From NCBI GenBank assembly GCA_900073065.1, contig FJOG01000005.1, forward strand, positions 921,420 to 985,419: DNA of 64,000 nt. The letters are read 5' to 3'. A model generated the notes under the pieces. That model was not told where the DNA came from and did not search any database. It worked only from the letters and a program-made list of their open reading frames with translations. Source of the DNA: Phialocephala subalpina. Taxonomy: Eukaryota > Ascomycota > Leotiomycetes > Helotiales > Mollisiaceae. Position numbers and translations under genes: made by a program. Shown here piece after piece: positions 1 to 11,224 of this stretch. Numbering within the stretch: the first letter of the stretch is position 1; every line of letters starts with the position of its first letter.

Positions 1-1385
1 TTTTTTTTTTTTTGACACCGTTTTGATAACGGGCCTCACGCGAAACCTTTGAAGATATTCGGCACCGAAATATCGGACCATGTTTTTGATATTGCGACAT
101 TTCTGGTGTTATTTTCTTCTTCTCGCTTTCTTTCTTCCTGATATTTTACCTTTTCAAATTTCTTCGGAATTTCGTTCTGCTGCAGTCATCATGCTTTTTG
201 GTACCGGGTACATCTGCAGGCCCATTGATGTATTGTCTGTATACGAAGGTACCCCACAATCTGGCCCCATGCCACCGCGTCACCCGGCTTCCAACCCGAA
301 GCGTGCAAGTACTGTACTTCACACTTCTATATCACATCTACCCTTGATAATAAACCTTCTCTCCAATCCTCACAAGTCAATATCCGCTTTCATTCGCCGC
401 GACATAAGCGCTCGCGGGGAAAGCTTACTGAAATCCCGAGGGGGAACTTGGAATGTGGTTCCGGCGGTTTGGTTATCTAGAACGGGATGATGTGGCGGCT
501 TGGATATTGGATCGACTCGGCTCGGTGACATTATTTCGGGACGCATGATGCCGATCTTGACTCTGGGACGGTGGGAGGTTCTTGATGGAGGTTCATGCCC
601 GGCGGGGTAAGGAGGATCTGTGCGTGTGGACGTGAATCGTGATTGAACTTCAATTTAGTCATGAAGTCATGGTACAGTCCCCCGCGAGATCAATCGGGTT
701 TTCTAAAATGCATGATTTACCATCATTCTATCACTTTACTAGTCGTACTACAAACTAGAAGCCTCAGAATTAAGGGGCGGTGTTTACTTACCCTCATTTA
801 ACACCAAATCACTACAATTGTAAAGTATGCGCCCACATTCTAAGAGGACCGAAGCTCTCTCAGAATCTAATCGGACTTACACCGACTCGATCAGGCTATG
901 TACTGATTTGTGAGTACCTTATGTGGTTGCTGTGGAAGTACCAAAAAAGTAGTCTATTTTACCACGAGATAAGTAGCACTTTTAAAAAAAACTCTAAGTT
1001 AATGCGCCTCCCAAAAAACCGATTGATCTCCCAAGAGACTGTACTGTACTTTATTGATTGCTTTGACACTTGATACGGGACTTTGAGTGTCGTTCGTGTT
1101 GATCTATTTCCGCTGAAGTGGCAAAGCATTCATTCAGAGCAGGGTATCTAAGATTACAAACTCGACCGTTATGCGTTCATCTGTTTTCCTGTTGAAAGTC
1201 ATGATCATTGAAATAGTGATCTGAGAAGGTAGGTTGGTCCCACGCTCCCCGGAGATATTCTCCAACAGACATTATTAGGCGTAGTGGCATACAATCACAG
1301 GTGGACACATCCATTCATGGCAGTTCACCATATCTCGGGCCTCCACCCAATTCCGAAGGCGCACCTCTACCATCCCGCATCGCAC
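1..1385. other. Gene-poor stretch at the window start
   Basis: No convincing gene. The longest open frame (80-490, +) begins with a hydrophobic run but has no family features, and the rest is short open frames in mixed composition. A poly-T run opens the window. This stretch lies downstream of the minus-strand gene that ends at 1386, so part of it may be that gene's 3' region. Confidence 0.5.
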
Positions 1386-2136
1386 CTAGTTCTGAAGCTG
1401 GACTTGCCTAGAATATATCGCTGGTTTCGTTTCTTGATATTGTTGCGAAGCTTGAATGTACGCTAGAACTCCCGCTGCTGCCTTCTTTCGCATCCTCTTC
1501 TCCCTCAACCACAACAGCAACAAGCTAACGACCGCGATCCCTAGTGGTGCCCCAATTCCAGCTCCAATTGCTGCATCATGGTTCGCGGGGCACGTGCTGT
1601 TGACAGACGAACTTTGTCCCGCTGCATTACAAGCTGCCGTCGACGTAGCAGTACTCGAAGCCGTCCCTGACGAAGTTCCCGTAGCGCTCGAAGTCGAAGC
1701 AGCCGCCGTCGAATTCGGAAGCACAGTCCCAGCCGCAATCTTGACCTCTCTTCCCTGAGCACAAGAACCATTCGCGATCGGGAAATCGCAACACCATCCT
1801 ATTTCCGATACAACGAGAACATCTGTCCATTGACTTGGTATTATCGGACTGTCTCCTGTTGGGATAGCTGGATTTCTATCAGTTTCTCAATTTCAATGAT
1901 AGTGAGGGAGGATGGAGTGAGTTACCGTCAACGCAGTATTGTGCACAGGCGGGATCTTTCCACGTTGGATCTGTGCAACTTCCTCGAGATATAAGACCGT
2001 TGTCGAAACAGAGTCCGGAGGACATGCATGGTGCTGTGCAGCAAGCGCTGTGTCCTGTTGTTGTGGTGTTGCAGGGGAGATCTCCTCAGAGCGTGGTTCC
2101 GTCTGGGTAATAACACGACCTGACTGCCGTAGACAT
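1386..2136 (-). pseudogene. Ser/Thr-rich single-pass membrane protein gene, interrupted by TGA
   Basis: Two exons are readable: 2136-1927/1926 and 1855-1386, joined by a 70-nt GTAAC...CAG intron. Exon 1 encodes a Cys-rich ectodomain start (SCYYPDGTTL, then GDLPCN and GHSACC), the beginning seen in a large family of fungal plasma-membrane proteins. Exon 2 carries WCCDFP, a Ser/Thr/Ala-rich stalk, one transmembrane helix (GIGAPLGIAVVSLLLLWL) and a basic cytoplasmic tail (REKRMRKK). The architecture resembles WSC/Mid2-like surface proteins of unknown role. Codon 17 is TGA (2088-2086), and everything after it stays open through the intron to the natural stop. It is therefore a nonsense-mutated gene, or it starts downstream of the TGA. 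No typical signal peptide precedes the Cys-rich part. Confidence 0.6.
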
Positions 2137-2737
2137 AGCCGTGATACTTGAGCTCAATCTAAGTAAGAAAACAGTGGCGGTTTTCATTTTCACTAAACGA
2201 TTGAAGGCGAGTTGGGGATCAAATGGGGTCAAAATCCGCGAAAAGATAAGACGTGGAGATGGGACGAAAGAGGTGGTTCCTGAAAATCAACCGCAAAAGT
2301 GAGGCTCGTCTATCTGTATCATCAAGCAGGCACTGCAAATTAGATCTGCGGCGCATTAAGAAGAGACCGCGAGACGCAGCTAGAAACGGTAAAGGATCTG
2401 AAAAGCGCCCAAGCTACGAGTGACGAGCAAATTGGAAGCCTCGTCTCAGCTATGCTCTCACGGGTCAGACCCTGGGGTTGCTGTGCCGCAGTGCTGGTAA
2501 CATCTTTTAGTGGCCGTATCGGCTGTGTTGTTTCTCATCTGTAACGAATCTTAAATGGCGGCCATGCCAAACGAAAAGTTATTTGAAGGTCTGATTCCCA
2601 GGTTTGCGAACTGAAATGGTTGCATATTTATCCCCCTTTTCGAAAGCGCACCAAATGTACCCTTACACCGCGGTTACTACTCCGATGTGAAGACTCGACC
2701 CCAACATGTTGGTTAAGAGAGTTAAAAAAACATAGTC
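2137..2737. other. Intergenic region upstream of the membrane-protein gene
   Basis: Probable promoter region of the minus-strand gene at 2136. No gene, repeat or recognisable RNA seen. Confidence 0.4.
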
Positions 2738-2983
2738 ATGAACTACAGTCACACCGAACCAGACGCAGAAAGCAAGCGCCAACCCAATTCAAGAATAACA
2801 AACCCTCAAAATGTGGATGAAAGCAAGGCGACCATTCACAACACACAACCCCAATCAAGAACAACCCAAGACGAACGATACTGGGAACAATTCTCACAAA
2901 TCCTGTCCTCGCCACCCTACTGGAGGGATATGATTCCTCTGACAGAGCAAGACATCCATTTGCTCCTCGAAACCTCACACTAG
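2738..2983 (+). CDS. Possible small hypothetical protein (81 aa)
   Basis: An ATG-to-stop frame of 81 codons. The N-terminal half is polar and Asn/Gln/Thr-rich. The C-terminal half (YWEQFSQILSSPPYWRDMIPL) has an amphipathic, protein-like composition. No family is recognised and no splice partner was found on either side. It may be a small lineage-specific gene or chance; the antisense frame (2736-2978) is equally long, which lowers confidence. Confidence 0.25.
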   Translation: MNYSHTEPDAESKRQPNSRITNPQNVDESKATIHNTQPQSRTTQDERYWEQFSQILSSPPYWRDMIPLTEQDIHLLLETSH

Positions 2984-3534
2984 GAACGGCAATGTCCGTC
3001 GACTCGGAGGACTAGTGCTCGGTTCGAAACACCCTCATCTGCTACCTTACATCTCTAACAAGGCTGCGGTACAGCCACAAAAGGCTTTATCCTTCATCCG
3101 CTAGGACACCACTTGGCTCTCGTTTCGTGCTTTGTGTGGACAACGACTAGTGTTCTGACTGACTATTCTACCTAGCTGCGCTAACACCACACCCTGCAAT
3201 CTCATGAAAGAAGAAACATTGAAGATTTGCTATGAGCTTCTGTAATATCTACATTGGTATTGATAAGAGAGTATCGAATATCGGCCTCAGCTTGAGCAAC
3301 TCTCTCTGCTCCCAGCACGCGCTCCATGAATATTCGTCTCTCATCTCATACCTGCAACCACCCCAATCTATCAACTGGGTTTATAATCGAACAAAACAAC
3401 ACAATAGTATGCGAGCGAGTCTGTACGGTACAGCTCGGATTATATGCCCCAAGCACATCCCAAAACGCCATCGCCATGCTCAAATATCAAGACAAACGAA
3501 CAAATCACCCCTCTAAAGGTGAGGAGTCCTACCC
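2984..3534. other. Intergenic, 3' flank of the ABC transporter
   Basis: Short plus-strand open frames only, none with family features. It includes the 3' untranslated region of the minus-strand ABC transporter gene ending at 3535. Confidence 0.4.
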
Positions 3535-6500
3535 CTACTTATGCTTCCCCAAACTCTGCAAGTTAACCAACTCCGAGTACCTACCCCCCTTATTCATCAA
3601 CTCATTATGCGTCCCACTCTCTACAATAACCCCCTGATCAAAAACATAAATAATATCCGCCTTCTGAATCGTACTCAACCTGTGCGCCACCGCAATCGTC
3701 GTTCTCCCCTTCGCCGCCTTATCAAGGGCTGCTTGAACCACATGCTCGGATTCCGAATCGAGGGCCGAGGTGGCTTCGTCTAGCAACAGGATTTTAGGAT
3801 CTCGGAGAAGAGCTCTGGCGATGGCTACACGCTGTTTCTGTCCACCTGATAACATGGAACCTTTGGATCCGACGACGGTGGAGAATCCGTCGGGGAGAGA
3901 CATGATGAAATCGTAGATATTGGCTTCGCGGCACGCGAACTCGATTTCAGAGTCTGGGACCTCGTCGGCGCGGTCGGCGCCTAGGAGGACGTTTTCACGG
4001 ATGGTGCCTTGGTAGAGAGTTGGTTCTTGGGAGACGAGAGCGATATAGGAGCGGTAGTCGTTGATGTTGAGGCTGGAGATTTCCTTGCCGTCGACGTAGA
4101 TACCGCCGACGAGGGGGTCATAAAAACGTTCGAGGAGGGCAATGGTGGTGGATTTACCGCAGCCGGAAGCACCGACTAGAGCGATGTATTGACCTGGGGA
4201 AACGTGGAGATTGAGACCGCGGAGGACGGGCTGTTCTGGACGAGTGGGGTAGCGGAAGTGGACGTCGCGGAATTCGATGTGGCCTTCGACACCGTCGAGT
4301 TTGGCTCCTTCTTCGGACCAGGAGTCGATTGCTGGCTTGCGGTCGAAGAGGATCTTCAATTCTTGTGCTGCTTGTTTGGCTTTGCCCATGTCCGCTACAA
4401 TACGTTAGTGACTGAACAGATATCAGGTGAAGGATAACTTACGTGCGAAGGAGAAGATGGTACCGGCGGACTGAGCACCGAAGATGACGGACGAAAAGCA
4501 GACGAAGAACTGGAACATGGTGTATTCGTGATCCGCGATACGGTTCCCACCATACCAGAAGCCGAGGGCAACGCAAAGGAACATAAGCGATTGCGAGGCA
4601 GCATAGAGAAGTGAAGACTTCAAGACAGATTGCAAACTCTTTTTGGCCTGGGCATTGAGAGAATTGATGTAGATCTGAAGGACATCATCTTCTCTAGTCA
4701 ACGAAGCAACGGTTCTAATAGCACCGGTGGCTTCGCAAGCAAAACTGGCGCTAGTCTCATATGCCTTCTTCGCCCGTTGTTGATACTGAGCCAACATCCA
4801 GAAACGGAAGAACCCACATCCAAGGAGGACAGGAATCGTGGCAATGCAGACCAAAGCCAACTTCCATGCGATGGCGGTACTGACACAAATGGCTGCAATG
4901 AGCGTGGTAATGACAGTGAGAAGCGTGCCGAGGGTGACACCAGAGAGACCGGCGACATGCGTTGTCTCTGTGCTGAGGAATGAAGTCAAAGCCCCAGCGG
5001 TGTTTTCCTCCTTGTCGAAGAACTCGATATCCTGTCTCAACATTGTTCGGAAGGCGCGGTCTCGAACGCGATGGATAAGCTTCTCGGAGCAGTAGGCGAA
5101 AGCTACGCCCTGGCCACAGAACGCGATGAATTGAACGAAAGCCAGCATCAGGTACATCAGAGACCAGAAATCGACATCGTGGCGGATAAGGTGTCGAGCT
5201 CCGGGGATCTCAGCGCCAGTTGTTAAATTGTTGATAGGGTTCGAGAGGGAAATGATTTCCTTGGCGAAAAAGACTGCTTGCGTAGGGTTGCCCCCACCAC
5301 AAATGATTGACCAAAAGAGTCCAACGAACATGAGACCGATTTCATTCCTGTTGAATGAGCCAATCAACTTGATCAAAGTCCAAAGCGAGTCTTGCTGCTC
5401 TCCGGTAGTCTTTCGGCCCTGCAGGGCGACGGAAGACTGTGATTTCTCTGACTGAGTTCGTTTCAGCTTATTCGCAATGTTCTTGTCATCTGGATCCTCC
5501 TCATATTGGCCACTCTTATTGGACTTCTGGCGAACAAGTTTGTCATCCGCAGCATCAACAGCGATCTGTTCTTCAGGGGTCAATTCGTTCGTTTCGGCTA
5601 TCTTCTGAGCCTCCACCAAATGGAAGTAAGCACCTTGTTTCGACAGCAATTCGTCGTGGGTTCCTTGTTCTACAATTCGACCTTCGGTCATGACAACGAT
5701 ATTATCGGCATCTTTGATTGTAGAGAGACGATGGGCAATTGAAATCGTTGTTCGGCCAGCAGCAGCAACCTCGAGAGCAGCTTGGACGACACCTTCAGAT
5801 TTCGTGTCTAAGGCAGAAGTTGCCTCATCGAGGAGGAGAATCTTAGGATCGCTAACCATGGCACGAGCAATGGCAATGCGTTGCTTTTGACCTCCAGACA
5901 GTAAGAATCCACGTTCACCAACATTAGTCTCATAGCCTTCGGGTAGAGCTGAAATGAAGTCATGAGCATTGGCCATCTTAGCAGCTTCAATGACAAGCTC
6001 CTTCTTCCGCTCTTCGCTTTCATGCTCGTACTTTGTTCCGATCAAGCCATGTTCGATATTCTTGACGATTGTGGTTCCAAACAAGGTTGGTTCTTGGCTA
6101 ACGAGAGAGATCTGTTGACGCAACCACCGAAGATTGAGAGTGCTAACATCGTGTCCGTCCAGGAAAACCTGTCCACCAACTGGATCATAGAAACGCTCCA
6201 CGAGTCCAACGATTGTACTCTTTCCAGATCCTGATGCACCAACAAGCGCAGTCTTCTTTCCGGCTGGGATGACCAAGCTGACACCGTTCATAACCACAAC
6301 TTCGGGCCTGGAAGGGTAGATGTGCTTGATGTTTCGCAATTCGATAGTTCCGTCGACGTGGTCGAGCTTCTCACCAGCCTCCGAAGTAGGATCCAATGGG
6401 GAAACACGGTCAATGGTGTTGTAGATCTTGGCAGCAGCAGAGATTCCAGTGGTAAAAGCCTGCACGTTGGGAGCCACGTTACCAAGTGAGAATGCTCCAA

Positions 6501-7748
6501 TCATGATGGACATCAGAATAGTGAGGATTTGAGACAGGCCAATTTCGTTCTTGACCAAGAACCTGCTACCCATCCAAAAGGCCAGACCGTAGTTGAGATA
6601 AATAATCAAGAACATCGCTCCAAGCATAATGGCCAAAACGAACTTGTTCTTATATCCGTACTTCTCGGCATTTCCTAGATGGACATCGTATTGGCGCGCC
6701 AATTTGTCCTGGGTACCGAATGCCGTCGCGTTTCGAATAGAAGAAATAACTTCTTCGGCGATTGTTCCTCCCAGAGCGTAGGATTCCAGAGATTGTTTGC
6801 TGTACTTGACAATGAAGCTAGAACCACTTCCCATGATGACAACAATAGCGAAAACGGTCGACGAAAGGATCAAAGTCAATCTCCATGACTTGATGAATCC
6901 AATAACGAACGCTGTGACAAAGGTGGCAATTGCGTTCAAGGATAATCCCACTTTCTCGGAAATACCATCCTGGACCAAGTTCGTGTCTGCGGTAATTCTG
7001 GTGGTAATTTCTCCAGAGCCAAGCTTGTCGAAGAAACCAATGTTCTGCCTCATGCAGGCCTCCAAGTAATGACCTCTGATCTTTCCACTTATATGCTCGC
7101 CAGTGTAAATGAATCCGACTGTCGAAATGTATATCGTGATAAACTCCGCAATGCCAATGTAGATGAAATAGAGGACCCTAGAAAACGGGGAAATCAACAA
7201 TGGCTCTTTCAAGAATAATTCGGGAGAATGTCTCAGTAGAGAACATTCCACTGGAAATAGAGAGGAATTGATCCACCATTTACTTACATATGTGTGATTG
7301 TGTGTTCGAAGGCCGCATGCGATGTTGTTCCTGCAAAGTACGAGTTGAACTCCCCAGCCAAGTTACCAAAGATGACCGTCATCAGTGGCAAAGCAGCTCC
7401 TGCAGCAATCGAACATATAGCAGAAACGACTATTATTAGGATATCGTTTGTCGTCGAGTATCGGTAGAGGGTCTTCCATCCACTCTTAACGTCGGGTATT
7501 TCGACCTGCCGCCTAAGTATGTGTTGCTCCGCAGGTGGGAGATGGGAATAGACGTCCTCATCCTTCACTTGTACTTTGACACTCGAGTCTAGCTTTGCGA
7601 GGTTCGCGGGTTCTGAAGTGGGAGTTGAGATACGCGTCTCCTTGTCTCCAACATTATTTTTCCTCGTAGATTCATGCTCGTCGGTGGAATCGCCGTGACT
7701 TGAGGTTCGTAAGGAGCCATGCTCAGCCTTTTCGGGATCGCCAGCCAT
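3535..7748 (-). CDS. ABCB-type multidrug exporter (Pmd1/Mdr1-like), full length
   Basis: Three exons (7748-7288, 7177-4443, 4394-3535; introns GTAAGT...CTAG and GTAAGT...GTAG) give 1351 aa, the usual size of fungal ABCB full transporters. The order is TMD1-NBD1-TMD2-NBD2. NBD1 has Walker A GASGSGKST near residue 470 and signature LSGGQKQR near 580, followed by ILLLDEATSALD. NBD2 has Walker A GASGCGKST near 1140 and signature LSGGQKQR near 1250, followed by the same Walker B/D-loop. Both catalytic sites look complete. The first 100 residues are a charged cytosolic extension without hydrophobic segments, as in S. pombe Pmd1 and Aspergillus Mdr1. It should export hydrophobic compounds (toxins, fungicides, perhaps peptide pheromone) across the plasma membrane using ATP. 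No lesions. PDR (ABCG) transporters are excluded because the transmembrane domain precedes the nucleotide-binding domain. Confidence 0.95.
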
Positions 7749-10700
7749 GTTAGGCGGCTCGAATGTTGTGCAGATTACAAGTGGAAGAGAAAACTATTGC
7801 CGATTTCGGGGGTAGAAATTGGGAAAATATCGAGAAACGGGAGGCCGTCGTGTGTTGGAGAATGCGATTCGAAGTGGTGCGTATTGACTGTGGCAAGGGT
7901 CGTCAACAGAGGATTGGTTGCGTTCTCAAGAGGATTCTTGCGACAACAGCGAAGAGAGATAGTAAGAAATCGGACGGTAGCCTGAGAAGTAGTGAATTAG
8001 CAAAGTACGAAGTCTGAAGAGGCACGAGGTAAGAGGCAACATGGTTACGCCGTAAGGCGTCCATTGTTATCTGGGTCAAAAGTTATGAACTCAGAACGGG
8101 AAGATCATCCTCCGCTCGTGCATCCTTAGCTCGCGCTTCGTTTAGAGACTCTTCGGATTCGCATTGCGTTTCTGCTGAGCATGCGATTCCCTACACCACA
8201 AACTACAACCTCGTGCGAGAACCTGGTTCAAAAAGTTTGTTCTCCGCATATGGCTTACATATTCGACTATCGCAAGGGTTCTGATTCGGCACTTGGGACG
8301 ACAAAATATCGCTTATGCTGATGGAGGAAACGCAATTCATCCCTCCGGTGTTGGTCCATTGACTCCATTCCTCATATTCACACTTAAATCTGATATTGAT
8401 CCATTCTTTAGGTACGGCTTTTCCGACTATCAGATTCTATGACGACCACGATGTCAGCGCGATGCAGTGTTACAGATGTTGGCTATTATCCGAAGTGATT
8501 CACACCGCATATTTGATGTTCCCGAACCTGCATTTTTCGGGTTGGAATGAATCAGGGAGATACGATATACGGAGTACGCTGCAGAAACCGGAAACCATTG
8601 CGCTCATTCGCCGGATGACTCGAATGGCCTGCGACCAGCGTGTGGTGCTTGAAAGCCCGACTCTGAGCGTAATTTCAATTTCTCGTTGTTCTCCAAAATG
8701 GCAGATTCCCGTACCGAGGCTCGAAGATATCAGATGCATCGCATCGCAGGCCCCACCAGGCTCGACGTTCATCGTCAATCGTCAAAACATAATACTCTAG
8801 CTTTATTGACCAGTTACGGCAATCTTGAGGTCTTTAGCAGGCTATCTCACATAAGATATGTCCGTCTCTGAACTCCGAGTACACGCATCCAGGTCCTATG
8901 GTTCTGGCCAGCCATTGCCCCTCCATCGGAAATGGCAGCATCACGCGAATATCGGGGCCGGACATTAACATTCTTCGAACTTTCCGCCCGGTGCGAGGTC
9001 TCGTATACCTTACCTAATTTAGTTATGCAAGAATGCGCAAAGCTCGCTGACTTCAAACGAACGAGATCAGATCTTTGTTTCCAATCTCTACGCAAGATCT
9101 GTGGGATCTTCAGACCAAGTGAAACCCGTCTCAAGCGAAAATTTCGTATAAAATACGAAAGACCGACACGTTGGTTCAGAGAATTCAAAAGGCCAGTTTA
9201 CAACAATATCCAGAGCAATTCCAGGAGTTCGTGGCGAACCCAGCGACGGAACTTTCTATTCACCGAGGTTCTCAACCCTGCCAAGATGCCATGGATTTGA
9301 CATCAAGTACGGGTCATCAGTTCGTTGCGCAGAAGGCGGCCGACCATGATCTGATGGCCAGCATTTGGTTACTAGAACTTCCAGAAGAGATGCTTCTTAA
9401 CACTACTACGGAATCCCTGATTTCGAGACGGTGAATCGTAGACGGACAGCGACAGCCGCAACTACCACATGACCGAAATTGAGTTGCAGCGGTGTAATAC
9501 TCAAGAGGGGTCTTCGGCCACATATTTGACTTATTGAGAATTGGTTGGTGTTGGGATCCAGTATCCATGAAGTCCTCATCAGGTGCGTCGTGGGGTTCCA
9601 AGTCAGGTCTTGATCAGACAGTGGCAGTCTACGCTGGACCAACTTCGAAATTTCCAAATCAATAATTCTGTTCTCGTTGGTTTTCTGTTTCCTTTAGCCT
9701 TTACATATTTTCTTTGGAGGCCTGTACGATCCCTCCATTCTCATTGGCAGGGTATGGCGGGGTTCTTCGTCGAAGAGCAAGCGCAAACATATAGCAATGC
9801 GTTCAGACTTCGACAAAGATACAGATCCTGGGTGGTTTGGCCCAGCTTGTACCAGGCTCAGAATATCGACTATATTGGAAGTATGACAGTACTCGTGGAC
9901 TTCATCGGGAACGAGAACTGAGGGAAGGCAATTGAGGCTCACTGACAAGGGAACCTTCTCGAGATCATGCCAGATCAAGTGGGCTGATTGCATCACTCTA
10001 TGGCAGCATCACAGTATGCAACTCAACCTCGTCCAGAAGTTCAGAGGCCCAAGCAACTCGATTCGGAATCTTCGATGACTCGATTTAACGCTTGTCGGTT
10101 TAGACAGCATCGATTGGGCGCTACTCTCGAATGGTCAGAGACCCTTTACCGCCATGGCAATGGACACATACCTTCATTTACGGATCGCGAATCGACACCT
10201 TTTATCATGGATGCTGACGTCGACATCGAGAAACGATTGGAGCAGAGAAATCAATTATTTACCACACCTGCAGTTCTAAGGTTCACATACTCATCTCCTC
10301 GATAACCACGAGATGCTCGGGATGTGTCGGGGATCTTAGGACTACGAGAGAGAGCGGAATGAACTGGAAAGCGGATACCTGACATCAACTCCCTCGGAAG
10401 CTGTGTGGATTTAGGAAGCTAGACTTGGGACTCTATGGCTTGATAGCATTTCAATGGCATCTTGATACTTGCTTCTCAGTTTTCTTGCATGGCCTGATGA
10501 TAGTTTGAGAATGCCCTAGCTTGTTGCAACATTGAAGAGACTATGGAACTATGGAAGACGGATGTTAAGAACTAGGAATTAAAGACATTTGGGAAGCTAT
10601 AGAATAAGGGACCTTGTGATTTGAGATTACAGACAATGTAAAAGCTAGAAAGGAGGTACGCTAAATTATAAAGTATGCAAACAATTATATAGCTCATTAT

Positions 10701-11083
10701 TATATTTGAATAATAAACATTAGGAAGCAATAAAGCAGCCAAGAAAAAATATAGCTGGTTACCTTGAAAATACTCTGTCTGTTCAAGAAATTTCCAAAAC
10801 CACGACATATAGTCCTGAAATACTCTTCCGGTCTAGGACACTCCAAGGACTCTTTCTGTTTTTGAATGCACTCATTCTAAAGATCAGAACTTATGGGATC
10901 CAAAAGCCCTGCCCTGGGCGGGGACAATTCAAGCTACAGAGGGGCAGGTGAATCTTGGTGAGGATCACGTGAACTAGAATCTCGCTAATGCTAGCTCCTA
11001 CTCGCTGCTTTTGTGAATTTCTCAACAACCACCATCAATCTCATCGCCGCTTTACGTTCACCGCCCACAAAACGCTAGGCAAA
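7749..11083. other. 3.3-kb region without a recognisable gene
   Basis: It starts with the promoter of the ABC transporter. Open frames of about 90-130 codons occur on both strands (for example 8396-8800 +, 8932-9300 +, 9583-9921 +, 9694-9996 -), but none shows a domain, consistent splice signals or conserved motifs. Several end in stops within coding-like composition, so a decayed gene at 8.9-10.3 kb is possible. An AT-rich pocket lies at 10660-10760. A TCACGTGA palindrome (E-box type) near 10964-10971 lies upstream of the Arp8 gene. Confidence 0.4.
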
Positions 11084-11224
11084 ATGAGCTCCCATCGTCG
11101 TCCACTGGTGGATCGTTCCCGCCGTCCTCCATGGAGAACTGAAAGTACTAATAGTCGTCTGCGCAACGTCTGGAACATAGAAGACAGCAGCAGCAGCAGC
11201 AGCAGCGACGAAGATATACTCAGC

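Noticed and set aside
3000..3045. Possible tRNA T-arm (GGTTCGAAA)
   Set aside because: No complementary stem and no A/B box spacing.
8396..10305. Series of plus- and minus-strand open frames of 85-134 codons
   Set aside because: No domain, no consistent splice signals and overlapping frames of similar length on both strands; treated as non-coding or decayed sequence.
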